Shown here: positions 19,034 to 27,689 of the stretch, piece by piece | Position numbering within the stretch: position 1 is the stretch's first letter | How the letters are laid out: each line of letters begins with the position of its first letter | Made by a program: the position numbers and the translations under genes | Source of the DNA: Bacteroidota bacterium | Lineage (GTDB): Bacteria > Bacteroidota > Bacteroidia > Chitinophagales > Saprospiraceae | NCBI GenBank assembly: GCA_963169455.1 | Contig: CAUJDW010000125.1 | Span: forward strand, 221,672 to 285,671 | Reading direction: 5' to 3' | DNA: 64,000 bases | The notes under the pieces: model-generated | Databases searched by the model: none | Told to the model about the DNA's origin: nothing | What the model saw: the letters and a program-made list of their open reading frames with translations, nothing else

Positions 19034-19073
19034 GGGGGGGGGTGGCTATCACCCCCACGACTGAAGTCGTGGG
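19034..19073. terminator. Two overlapping, mutually exclusive hairpins between convergent genes
   Basis: A run of nine G (19034-19042) begins a 7-bp hairpin, GGGGGTG/CACCCCC (19038-19044 with 19050-19056). A second hairpin, CCCACGACT/AGTCGTGGG (19054-19062 with 19065-19073), shares the C-rich arm, so only one can form fully at a time. It is followed by CTATTTTA, and the phrase GTGGGCTATTTTA occurs again at once (copy two near 19087). The site lies between stop codons at 19027 and 19092 and probably ends both transcripts. Confidence 0.6.
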
Positions 19074-19091
19074 CTATTTTATCGGCGTGGG

Positions 19092-19745
19092 CTATTTTAC
19101 CAATTTGAAATTAAATGCCCCCGTTCCCAGCGCAGCCCAGGTGCGGAGCCAGATGGGCAGCAGCATCTCCGTGCCGCGGGCGGTGCTGATGTCGCCGAGG
19201 TCCAGGATGTTTTCGTCTTTCCAGCCGAATGCGTGCATGATCTCTCTGGTTTTGGCTTTGGCGCCCTCGTCGTTACCGCTGATAAAGGCAGTATGGTTGC
19301 CCTCCTGCAGCATGTTGGGGTTAACCATCAGCCCGCACCACATGGTGTTGAGCGCCTTCACCACCTTCAGGCCCGGGAAGGCTTTCTGGATCTCCTCGCC
19401 CAGGGAGTTGGTGTTGCAGATTGTGAGGGAAGGCGGCATGCCCTGGCTGAAATCGAGGGGGTTGGATACGTCGATGAGCACCTTGCCGTCGAGATTGGCG
19501 GCGCCGGCTGAGGCCAGCACCTCGATGGAAGCCACCCCCATGGTGCAGTTGAAGAGCAGCTCGCCGAAGGCGGCGGCGTCCTTGAAAGTGCCCTGAGAAG
19601 CCCGGGCGCCGTTTTTGCGCACCCATTCGGCCGCCTTTTCGTTGTCGGGTGTGCGGGAACCCATTTTTACTTCATGGCCGAGTTCGATGAGCCTGCTGCC
19701 TATCGTTTCTCCTACCATCCCGGTGCCTAATACTGCGATTTTCAT
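19092..19745 (-). CDS. NAD(P)-binding oxidoreductase, F420-dependent NADP reductase-like
   Basis: The 217-residue protein starts MKIAVLGTGMVGETIGSRL, a Rossmann dinucleotide motif (GTGMVG) at the N-terminus, followed by GHEVKMGSRTPDNEKA, a pattern typical of NADP specificity through Ser-Arg. Later motifs are VLIDVSNPLDFSQG and VVKALNTMWC, as in the family annotated as NADPH-dependent F420 reductases. Bacteroidota generally lack F420, so the true substrate is unknown. The gene is monocistronic and convergent with the aldo/keto reductase gene. Confidence 0.85.
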   Translation of the reverse strand: MKIAVLGTGMVGETIGSRLIELGHEVKMGSRTPDNEKAAEWVRKNGARASQGTFKDAAAFGELLFNCTMGVASIEVLASAGAANLDGKVLIDVSNPLDFSQGMPPSLTICNTNSLGEEIQKAFPGLKVVKALNTMWCGLMVNPNMLQEGNHTAFISGNDEGAKAKTREIMHAFGWKDENILDLGDISTARGTEMLLPIWLRTWAALGTGAFNFKLVK

Positions 19746-19875
19746 GTTGTCTGATTTTTTGATTTTTTAATATGGAACAGGGCTGAAGGGCCTTTGCTCC
19801 TGTGCATACAAAGATGTAGGCAAGGCTCCTTTTCCCAATTATCCAAATCCAGGTTAAAATTGCCAGTTTCCGGGA

Positions 19876-20778
19876 TTAACCGGCCTGCCCCTCCCGGAAG
19901 GCCCGCCGGAAGGCCAGCGGGGTCTGGCCCGTTTGTTTTTTAAAAAAGCGGTTAAAATGCGCCGGGCTGGCGAAATTGAGTTGATAGGCGATCTCAGTGA
20001 TGTCGGAAGGCGTGTAGCCGATCAGGTTTTTGGCCTCCTGAAGGAGTTTGTCGGCGATAAAGGCGGAAGCAGGCCGCCCGGTGGCTTTTTTGACCATGTC
20101 ACCGAGGTGGCCGGGCGTGATGTTCAGCAGGGCGGCGTACTCGTCCACCGTGCGTTTTTCCAGATAATAGTTGTTGATGAGCGAAAGGTACCGCTGAGTC
20201 AATACACTGGCGCCGCTTTGGTGCACGAGCCGGGCGTTGAGGTTGCTGTACACGTCCTTGCATTTGTAAAGCAGGGCGAGCAGCCTGGCGTACAGTACCT
20301 GTTCCCTGAACTGGTAGCTTCGGCTCTGCTCGCTGAGCAATTCTTCGAAATCAGGCTGCATCGCCTTGAAGACGGCTGTTTCAATATGGAAGAAATTGGT
20401 GTGCAGCAGCCCGAAGAATGGGAATTCCGACATCAACTCCTGGCGGAAAAAGGAAAAACAACCTTCCTTGAAATAAACCAGGTAGCCGCTGAGCCCTTCT
20501 TCCCGGCGCCACGACAGGATGTGCCCGGGCGATTGGAAGACCAGGTATGTTTTCGGGCTTCTGACGTGTTGATCATCCAGCCTAAACTCCGATCCGCCAT
20601 CGTTCTGCGCCATGGCCAGCAGGAAAAAGCCCTTGCGGAAAGGGGGCATCACCGGCCTGACGTCCGGATAAGTGTCTTCCAGGCGGATGATGATGAGGTT
20701 GGGGTTGCCGGCCCGCTGGCGGAAGCCCGCCGCGGCCAGGAAATCATTGATCTCGGGGTATAAAGGTATGCCGTTCAT
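19876..20778 (-). CDS. AraC-family transcriptional regulator
   Basis: Start ATG 20776-20778 gives 300 residues (MNGIPLYPEINDFL); the upstream codons lie in a hairpin and are unlikely to be translated. The N-terminal half (about 20-170) is a cupin-like sensor region. The C-terminal 100 residues are the double helix-turn-helix AraC domain: TVDEYAALLNITPGHLGDMVKKATG for the first helix pair, then DITEIAYQLNFASPAHFNRFFKKQTGQTP for the second. It is the last gene of the minus-strand block after SusC/SusD but is separated from them by a strong hairpin, so it may be regulated on its own. Control of the locus is possible but unproved. Confidence 0.9.
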   Translation of the reverse strand: MNGIPLYPEINDFLAAAGFRQRAGNPNLIIIRLEDTYPDVRPVMPPFRKGFFLLAMAQNDGGSEFRLDDQHVRSPKTYLVFQSPGHILSWRREEGLSGYLVYFKEGCFSFFRQELMSEFPFFGLLHTNFFHIETAVFKAMQPDFEELLSEQSRSYQFREQVLYARLLALLYKCKDVYSNLNARLVHQSGASVLTQRYLSLINNYYLEKRTVDEYAALLNITPGHLGDMVKKATGRPASAFIADKLLQEAKNLIGYTPSDITEIAYQLNFASPAHFNRFFKKQTGQTPLAFRRAFREGQAG

Positions 20779-20790
20779 GATGAAAACGCG

Positions 20791-20828
20791 TGGGCGGAGC
20801 AGGCTGCCAGGCCAGCCTGCTCCGCCCA
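20791..20828 (-). terminator. Perfect 16-bp stem hairpin after the SusC/SusD genes
   Basis: Bases 20791-20806 and 20813-20828 are exact reverse complements with a 6-base loop (CCAGGC). The hairpin begins 49 bases after the SusD stop and ends 13 bases before the AraC start. On the minus strand it is followed by CGCGTTTTC, a weak U tract. It fits a terminator or attenuator between the operon and the regulator. Confidence 0.65.
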
Positions 20829-20876
20829 AAGATACTGTGCCGCCGTCAATCTTTTCGATGTGGCGGCGGCAGTTCG

Positions 20877-22379
20877 CTAATACCCCTGGTTTTGTTCCAG
20901 CAGCCCGCCGCTGAGGTCGATTTCGGCCTGTGGCAGGGGCAAAAGTTCGTGTTTGTTGGCTACGAAGTTTTTGCCGGCTGCCGTCATCACCTGTTCGGCG
21001 CGGCCCCAGCGCAGCAGGTCGAACCAGCGGTGCTGTTCCATGGCCAGTTCAATGCGGCGCTCGTGGTAGATGATCTCCCGCAGTTCGCTCTGATCCGTGA
21101 TGGTGATGTCCGGCAGGATGAAATTATTGCTGCCGCGGGCGCGCCGGCGCACCTGGTTGAGGTATTCGAGGGCATCGGCCGATTTGCCGTTTTCGTTGAT
21201 CGCCTCGGCGGCCAGCAGCAGGATGTCGGCGTAGCGCAGGATGCGGAGGTTGCCCGGGCCGTTGTCCTGCAGGCCCGCATGGGCGGGCACCCAGGCCTTC
21301 TGGTTGTAGCGCTCGTTGAGTACTTCCGGGTTGTCCTCTACGATGGTCGAACCATCGGGCAGTACTTCGCCGACGTAAATGATGGTGGCCTGGCGCCTCG
21401 GGTCGCCGGGTTCGTAGGCGGCCACAAGGTCGTCGCTGGGGCGGTTGAAACCCCAGCCCAGGTTGGGTATGCCGCGCACGCCCTGGATCATGTTGTAGGG
21501 CGTGGCGCCGGGCCCTGCCACCGGCGCCTGTATAGCAACGGCGCCGATTTCAAAGATGCTTTCGTCGCCATGTTCGCCCACCGGCAGGAAGTTGTCGGCA
21601 TACCGGGGCAGCAGGCTATATTCGTTGGAGTTGATGATCTCCATACAGTATTTCTCCGCGTTCGGGAAGTCCTTCTTCAGCATGTACAGCTTGGCCAGCA
21701 TGCCCCGGGCGGCTCCTTTGGTGGCGCGGCCCAGGTCGGCGGCGGCGTATTCCGATTTCTCCGGAAGCACCTCGATGGCGTCCAGCAGGTCCTGTTCGAT
21801 CAGGCCGTACACCTCGCTCACGGGGCGGCGCTCCTGGGTGAAGTACTCGTCTTCGGTGAGAGGCCTGGTGATAAGGGGCAGTTCGCCGAACCACTGCACG
21901 AGCCGCAGGTAGGAGTATGCGCGCAGGAATTTGGCCTCTCCAACCAGGCGTTCCCGAAATTCCACATCCATGTCGATGCCGGGAATGTTCTCGATGGCGA
22001 GGTTGGCGCGGAAGATGGTGCGGAAGTGGCCCGCCCATGCCCCGCTGAAGGCCTGGTTGGTGGCGTCGAAGGTGAAGTCGTCCAGCTCGAGTATGTAGAG
22101 GGCGTCATTTGGCGTGCTGCCCTTGTCGGCATCGTCGCTGATGATGTCGGTGATGCCGATCCAGGGGAAGGCGCACATTTCCCAGGAGCGGAAGTTCTGG
22201 TAAACGGCGTTGGTAGCCCAGACGGCATGGTCGGAGGTCTCGAAATAGGTGTCGAATGTGAGCTGGCCCTTGGGCGCCCTTTCGAGGAAGTCCTTTTCAC
22301 AGGCGCTGGCCAGAAAGAGGGCTGCCGCCAGGGGAATCCATTTTATGTGGGGTGAAATCAGTTTTTTCATTTTCCTCAT
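20877..22379 (-). CDS. SusD/RagB-family surface glycan-binding lipoprotein
   Basis: The 500-residue product begins with two possible Met (22379 or 22370), then a lipoprotein signal ending LASACEKDFLE. The early segment FLERAPKGQLT and the tetratricopeptide-like helices match SusD/RagB. The C-terminal part has ILRYADILLLAAEAINENG and RRIELAMEQHRWFDLLRWG, both diagnostic. SusD proteins cap the SusC barrel and bind incoming oligosaccharide on the cell surface. It follows susC by only 11 bases on the same strand, so the two form the usual pair. The ligand is probably the glucan handled by the neighbouring GH144-like and GH3 enzymes. Confidence 0.95.
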   Translation of the reverse strand: MRKMKKLISPHIKWIPLAAALFLASACEKDFLERAPKGQLTFDTYFETSDHAVWATNAVYQNFRSWEMCAFPWIGITDIISDDADKGSTPNDALYILELDDFTFDATNQAFSGAWAGHFRTIFRANLAIENIPGIDMDVEFRERLVGEAKFLRAYSYLRLVQWFGELPLITRPLTEDEYFTQERRPVSEVYGLIEQDLLDAIEVLPEKSEYAAADLGRATKGAARGMLAKLYMLKKDFPNAEKYCMEIINSNEYSLLPRYADNFLPVGEHGDESIFEIGAVAIQAPVAGPGATPYNMIQGVRGIPNLGWGFNRPSDDLVAAYEPGDPRRQATIIYVGEVLPDGSTIVEDNPEVLNERYNQKAWVPAHAGLQDNGPGNLRILRYADILLLAAEAINENGKSADALEYLNQVRRRARGSNNFILPDITITDQSELREIIYHERRIELAMEQHRWFDLLRWGRAEQVMTAAGKNFVANKHELLPLPQAEIDLSGGLLEQNQGY

Positions 22380-22390
22380 TTTTTTCTGAT

Positions 22391-25378
22391 TTAGAAAGTC
22401 ACATCCAAACCCACCTGCCAGGACTTGGCCACGGGGTAGGCGCCGAAATCGAGGCCTACTTCAAATGGGTTGCTGCTGTTGGCGAATTCCGGCGAATAAC
22501 CGCTGTACTGCTGGTTGGTCCAGATGTTGTTCCCGAGCACGAAGATGCGCAGCCGGGAGATGTATGCCTTGCTCAGAAGGCTGGGCGGCAGGGAATAACC
22601 CAGGGCGACGCTGCGCAGGCGGAAGAAGCTCCCGTCCTCCAGAAAGCGGTCGCTGACCCGGTAGTTGTGGCCGCCGTTGGTGATGCGCGGCTCCGTGTTG
22701 CTGGGGTTTTCCGGCGTCCAGCGGTCCACGAAGGAAGCTTCCCAGTTGTACACGCTGAAGCGGAAGGTCTTCTTGGCGTTGAACACCTTATTGCCTTTCG
22801 CCCCCAGGAAGTCGATGGCAAAGTCGAGGCCTTTCCACTCGAAGCCGCCGGTAAAGCTGTAGGTCAGGTCGGGAATGGGGCTTCCGAGGTAGGTGCGGTC
22901 TTTGTCGTCGACGACTCCGTCCTCGTTGAGGTCGGCGTAGCGGATGTCGCCCACCTGTTCGCCGCCGAGTTTGGGCAGGCTGGCCAGTTCTCCTTCGTTC
23001 TGGAAGACGCCGGCCACCCGGAAGCCGTAGAATGCGCCGATGGGCAGCCCCACGACGGTGTGGCTGGCAGGTTCGCCCTGCAGGAAAGCTGCGAAGATCT
23101 CACTTTTGCCTTCGGCCAGTTTGAGCACTTCGTTTTCCACGGGCGAGAAGGTGGCGCCGAGGTTATAGGCGAATACACCGCCCTGCCGCCAATTGATGGT
23201 GAAGTCCCAGCCCCGGTTGCGCACCTCGGCGGTGTTGACCACGGGGTCGTCCTGCGACCCGGCATAATCGGGTATGGGTACGGCCGCGATAATGTCATAG
23301 GTCCTGCGGTTATACCAGTCGGCCTCGATTTCGAGCCGGTTGTTGAAAAAGCCGAACTCTATCCCGAGGTCTGCCTGGCTGGAAGTTTCCCACTGCAGGT
23401 TGGGGTTGGCCAGCGATACCAGGGTAGCGCCCTGGTTGAGGGCTTCACCGGGCCCGAAGACGGCGTACAGGCCGCTGGTCACGGCGCCGATGCTGGGGTA
23501 TGCCGCAGTTGAGGACTGGTTGCCCAGCAGGCCGTAGCTGAAGCGCAGTTTAAAACGGTCAAAAATATCCAGGTCGCGGACAAAGCCCTCTTCGCCGGCA
23601 TTCCAGCCCAGGCTGAAGGATGGAAAGCTGCCCAGGCGATTCTCCTCCAGAAAGCGCGAAGACTGGTCGCCGCGCCAGGAGAAGGTGAACAGGTAGCGGT
23701 TGAGCAGGGTGTAGTTCACCCGGAAAAGGTAGGAGACCAGGGCTTCGTCCACGGCGCCGCCATAGTTCAGCTGCGTGGTGTCGTTTCCGGCAGAGAGGAA
23801 GAGCAACTCATCGGCCGTGCCGGGGAAATTCTCGCGGCTGCCGCCGAACCATTCGCCATAGCGCTCTTCGGCGGTGTAACCGCCCAGCACCGTCACCCGA
23901 TGGTTCGCCCACTCCCTGTTGTATGTCAGGGTCTGCTCCCATATCCAGTCGCGGTTGAGGTTGAAACCGGCGCTGAGGCGGTCGTTCAGGTTGCGCTGGG
24001 AAGCGCTGACCTCGAAGGCGGGTTCGAAGTATTTGCTTTGCCCGTCGCCGCGGTCGAAGCCGAAGTTGGAGCGGAAGGTGAAATGCTGCAGGAAGCGGAC
24101 ATTGGCGGCGATATTGCCGAACAGGCGGTTGCCCTTCGAATAGTTGTTGCTTTTGTAGAACAGGTCTGCCGCCGGGTTGGCGATGGCCAGCCCGAAGAAG
24201 GTGGGGTCGCTGAAGTCGCCGGTGCTGTCGCGGGGGGCGAAGACCGGGGGCATGCGGTAAGCGCTGGCCACCACGTTGGGGCCGTTCTGGCTCTGCGTGT
24301 TGGCGTATGCCATATTGGCGTTCAGCGACAGCCACTCGTTGAGTTTGACGTCGGAATTGAAACGCACGGTGGCGCGCTCGTAGCTGGTATTCTGCATGAT
24401 GCCGTCCTGGCTGAACCAGTTGCCGCTGATGTTATAGGTGAACTTTTCGGAGCCGCCATTGGCGGAAACCTGCACGTTGGCGATGGGGGCGCTGCGGAAA
24501 ACCTCGTCCTGCCAGTCGGTTCCTTCACCCAGCGCCTGCGGGTCGGGGAAGTACTGCTGGCCGCGCAGTTCGTTGTACAGCGTTGCAAATTCAGCAGCAT
24601 TGGCCATGTCGATCTCTTTGGTGATCTGCTGCGTGCCGTAATAGGTGGACAGGGCAACCACGGCATTGTCGCGCTGCTTGCCGCTTTTGGTGGTGATGAT
24701 GATGACGCCGTTGGCGCCCCGGCTGCCGTAAATAGCGGCGGCGGAGGCATCCTTGAGCACCTCGATGCTCTGCACGTCCTGTGGGTTGACCAGCGAGGCG
24801 TCATAGGTGATCATGCCGTCGATGACGTAGAGGGGGTTGGCGTTGTTGAGCGTGCCGGTGCCGCGGATCCGGATAACGGCTCCCGCACCCGGCACCCCGG
24901 AGTTGGGCGTAACGAACACCCCGGCCACTTTGCCCTGCAGGGCCTGTTCGATGTTGGCCGTGGGGATGCGCTCGATGTCCTTTGCTTTGACGGTTCCCAC
25001 TGCGCCGGTCAGGTCGCTTTTCTTCTGGGTGCCGTAGCCCACCACCACAACCTGGTCAAGCAGGGTGGATTCCAGGCGCAGGCTGACATCTACCTGGCTC
25101 CTGCCGCCGAGGGCCACATCTTCGGTAGTATAACCTACATAGCTGAACTCCAGCACGGCATCCGGGCTGGAAACCTCCAGGCTGTATGCGCCGTCGAAAT
25201 CCGTGATCGTGCCGTTGCTGGTGCCCTTTTCCAGGATGTTGGCGCCGATCAGCGGCGAGCCGTCGGCCAGGTCGGTGACCAGCCCGGAAACCTGATGCTG
25301 GGCCCGCAGGAAGCCCGCCGCAAACAGCAGGGCCATAGCCAGCGCCGGGGCTTTGATGGTTCGGTGAAATCTTTTCAT
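22391..25378 (-). CDS. SusC/RagA-family TonB-linked outer membrane transporter
   Basis: Starting at MKRFHRTIKAPALAMALLF (ATG ending at 25378) the protein has a signal peptide and 995 residues. A carboxypeptidase-like regulatory domain comes first (VSGLVTDLADGSPLIGANI, about 20-100). The SusC signature DQVVVVGYGTQKKSDLTGAV and the plug domain (about 110-240, VIRIRGTGTLNNANPLYVIDG) follow. The rest is the beta-barrel, ending VGLDVTF with a terminal Phe. It imports oligosaccharides too large for porins, powered by TonB. The gene lies 34 bases after the GH3 stop and 11 bases before susD. Placement of SusC/D downstream of the enzymes is less common than the reverse order. Confidence 0.96.
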   Translation of the reverse strand: MKRFHRTIKAPALAMALLFAAGFLRAQHQVSGLVTDLADGSPLIGANILEKGTSNGTITDFDGAYSLEVSSPDAVLEFSYVGYTTEDVALGGRSQVDVSLRLESTLLDQVVVVGYGTQKKSDLTGAVGTVKAKDIERIPTANIEQALQGKVAGVFVTPNSGVPGAGAVIRIRGTGTLNNANPLYVIDGMITYDASLVNPQDVQSIEVLKDASAAAIYGSRGANGVIIITTKSGKQRDNAVVALSTYYGTQQITKEIDMANAAEFATLYNELRGQQYFPDPQALGEGTDWQDEVFRSAPIANVQVSANGGSEKFTYNISGNWFSQDGIMQNTSYERATVRFNSDVKLNEWLSLNANMAYANTQSQNGPNVVASAYRMPPVFAPRDSTGDFSDPTFFGLAIANPAADLFYKSNNYSKGNRLFGNIAANVRFLQHFTFRSNFGFDRGDGQSKYFEPAFEVSASQRNLNDRLSAGFNLNRDWIWEQTLTYNREWANHRVTVLGGYTAEERYGEWFGGSRENFPGTADELLFLSAGNDTTQLNYGGAVDEALVSYLFRVNYTLLNRYLFTFSWRGDQSSRFLEENRLGSFPSFSLGWNAGEEGFVRDLDIFDRFKLRFSYGLLGNQSSTAAYPSIGAVTSGLYAVFGPGEALNQGATLVSLANPNLQWETSSQADLGIEFGFFNNRLEIEADWYNRRTYDIIAAVPIPDYAGSQDDPVVNTAEVRNRGWDFTINWRQGGVFAYNLGATFSPVENEVLKLAEGKSEIFAAFLQGEPASHTVVGLPIGAFYGFRVAGVFQNEGELASLPKLGGEQVGDIRYADLNEDGVVDDKDRTYLGSPIPDLTYSFTGGFEWKGLDFAIDFLGAKGNKVFNAKKTFRFSVYNWEASFVDRWTPENPSNTEPRITNGGHNYRVSDRFLEDGSFFRLRSVALGYSLPPSLLSKAYISRLRIFVLGNNIWTNQQYSGYSPEFANSSNPFEVGLDFGAYPVAKSWQVGLDVTF

Positions 25379-25412
25379 AAACTCAAATTTTGGGTTTGAA
25401 TTGTCGCTTTTC

Positions 25413-27665
25413 TCATTCAATCATCGTCACCCGCACCGTTTGCACTTCATCGGAACTGCCGCCAACCATGAGGTCGAAGCTGCCGGTTTCGGCGGCCCAC
25501 TGCATGGTGCGGGTATAAAAAGCAAAGTCGTTTTCCGTCAGGGTGAATTGTACTTCCCGCCGCTCGCCGGGTTTCAGCATGATCTTCTGAAAGCCCTTCA
25601 GTTCCTTCACCGGCCGGGTGGTGCTGGCCACCAGGTCGCGCAGGTACAACTGCACCACTTCTTCGCCGGCCAGGCGCCCAGCATTCTCTACGGTGACGGT
25701 GATTTTTACCTCCTGCCCGCGCCGGAACACAGCTCTATCCACCTTCGGGGCGCTGTACCGGAAGGTGGTGTAACTCAGGCCGTAGCCGAACGGGAATTGC
25801 GGCGTGTTCGGAATGTCTATGTATTTGGTCGTCCATTTCGAATCGGGATTGAAGGGGCGCCCGGTATTTTTATAGCTGTAATAAATCGGGATCTGCCCTT
25901 CGTGCCGGGGAAAAGTGATGGGCAGTTTGCCCGAAGGGTTGTAGTCGCCAAACAATACATCGGCGATGGCGTTGCCGGCCTGGGTGCCAAGCCACCAGCA
26001 TTCCAGCAGGGCGGGTGCATTCTCGGCCAGCCAGGGCATCACCAGGGGGCGCCCGTTCATCAATACGACGGCTACGGGCTTGCCGGTAGCCGCCAGTTGC
26101 CGCGCCAGTTCTTCCTGCTGGCCTGGGATCCTGATCATGGCTTTGGAGGTGGCTTCGCCGCTCATGTCCTTATGCTCGCCGATGGCCAGGATTACGGCAT
26201 CGGCTTTCCGGGCAGCGGCCAGGGCTTCGGCAAAACCGCTTTGATCATCGCCCTCGATTTCACACCCCTTGGCATAGAGGATATTCGCCTCCTTTCCCAG
26301 TTTGCTGCGGATGCCCGTCAGCAGGCTCACACAATGGCGCCCTTCGCCCGCGCCCGACCAGGCGCCGATGAGGTTGTCCTTGTCGTCGGCCAGCGGGCCG
26401 ATAACGGCCAGGGTTTTGATCTCTTTGGATAAAGGCAATACGCCTTCGTTGCGCAGCAGGACGATGGACCTGCGGGCCACATCGCGGGATGCGTCCTGGT
26501 GCTCCTGGGAAAGGAGCACCCGTTGCTCCCGCTCCTTATTGCAGAATTTATAGGGGTCATCGAACAGGCCGAGCAGGAATTTGGTGTACAGAATGTGCCT
26601 TACCGCTTCATCGATCCGGGCTTCCGGCACTTTGCCTTCTCTGACGGATTGCTTCAGGTGGTTCTGATAGGCCGCACTCTGCATGTCCATCTCCACCCCC
26701 GCCAGCACGGCTAATTCGCCGGCCTCCTTTTCATTGGCCACCACGCCATGGCTAACCATCTCGTTAATGCCGGTGTAATCCGTGACGACAAAGCCGGGGA
26801 AGTTCCATTCGCCCCGAAGGATGTCTCCCATCAACCAGCTGTTGCCGGTAGCGGGTACGCCGTCGATGTCGTTGAAAGAAGCCATCACCGTCCAGGCGCC
26901 GGCTTCCACCCCGGCCCGGTAGGGCGGCAGGTACACTTCGCGGAACGTTCGCTCGCTCATGTCCACGGTATTGTAGTCGCGCCCGCCGATGGGGGCGCCG
27001 TAGGCGGCAAAGTGTTTCACGCAGGCAAGCACCCGGTCGGCATTATCGAAAGAATCACCCTGGAAGCCCTTTACCTGGGCGCGGGCTGCCGCCGCCCCCA
27101 GGAAGGGGTCTTCGCCGGGGCCCTCCATCACCCTTCCCCAGCGCGGGTCGCGGGTGACGTCCAGCATGGGTGCAAAGGTCCAGTTCAGCCCGGCCGCCGC
27201 CGCTTCCGCCGCCGCCACTTCGGCAGCACGCTCGATGGCTTCCATGTCCCAACTGGCGGCCTGGCCCAGGGGGATGGGGAACATGGTTTTATACCCATGA
27301 ACGACATCGAAACCAAACAAAAGCGGAATCTTCAGCCGGCTTTCCTCCACGGCAATGCGCTGCAGCTCGCGGGTAAAAGCGGCTGTATGGCTGTTGAATA
27401 AAGCCCCGCAGTTCCCGGCGCGGATATCGTCTGCATAGCCCGGGCGGATCGTCGGCCCGGTGCTGCCCCAGTCGGTAGTGTACAGGGTCATCTGCCCGAT
27501 CTTCTCTTCCAGCGTCATCAGGGCCAGCACGGAGTCCACCTTCCGGGCGATGGGATCCTCCGGCCCGGATCGCGCTTTCTCATGCGCGGGAATAAATGCC
27601 CCGCCAAGCAGGAAAATCCCGAGCAATACCGGGAGTAAAATGATCATCGTCTTTGTTCTTCTCAT
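25413..27665 (-). CDS. GH3-family beta-glucosidase (BglX-like), exported
   Basis: The 750-residue protein has an N-terminal signal (TMIILLPVLLGIFLLGG). The first domain is a GH3 barrel, with KHFAAYGAPIGGRDYN and the nucleophile Asp296 in GFVVTDYTGINE. The second alpha/beta domain contains GEHKDMSGEATS, where the acid/base Glu is expected. A fibronectin type III-like domain ends the protein (PVKELKGFQKIMLKPGE). The order and length match BglX. GH3 enzymes of this group remove terminal beta-glucose from oligosaccharides. In Bacteroides, GH3 members next to GH144 genes act on beta-1,2-linked sophorose-type sugars, which suggests that substrate here. It lies 24 bases after the GH144-like lipoprotein gene. 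Confidence 0.93.
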   Translation of the reverse strand: MRRTKTMIILLPVLLGIFLLGGAFIPAHEKARSGPEDPIARKVDSVLALMTLEEKIGQMTLYTTDWGSTGPTIRPGYADDIRAGNCGALFNSHTAAFTRELQRIAVEESRLKIPLLFGFDVVHGYKTMFPIPLGQAASWDMEAIERAAEVAAAEAAAAGLNWTFAPMLDVTRDPRWGRVMEGPGEDPFLGAAAARAQVKGFQGDSFDNADRVLACVKHFAAYGAPIGGRDYNTVDMSERTFREVYLPPYRAGVEAGAWTVMASFNDIDGVPATGNSWLMGDILRGEWNFPGFVVTDYTGINEMVSHGVVANEKEAGELAVLAGVEMDMQSAAYQNHLKQSVREGKVPEARIDEAVRHILYTKFLLGLFDDPYKFCNKEREQRVLLSQEHQDASRDVARRSIVLLRNEGVLPLSKEIKTLAVIGPLADDKDNLIGAWSGAGEGRHCVSLLTGIRSKLGKEANILYAKGCEIEGDDQSGFAEALAAARKADAVILAIGEHKDMSGEATSKAMIRIPGQQEELARQLAATGKPVAVVLMNGRPLVMPWLAENAPALLECWWLGTQAGNAIADVLFGDYNPSGKLPITFPRHEGQIPIYYSYKNTGRPFNPDSKWTTKYIDIPNTPQFPFGYGLSYTTFRYSAPKVDRAVFRRGQEVKITVTVENAGRLAGEEVVQLYLRDLVASTTRPVKELKGFQKIMLKPGERREVQFTLTENDFAFYTRTMQWAAETGSFDLMVGGSSDEVQTVRVTMIE

Positions 27666-27689
27666 TGCTTTTTTTCTTTAGCCAACCAT

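Noticed and set aside
20790..22355. 521-codon open frame on the plus strand
   Set aside because: Antisense to SusD, no domain and repetitive composition.
23900..25399. 499-codon open frame on the plus strand
   Set aside because: Antisense to SusC, low-complexity Gly/Val-rich translation without motifs.
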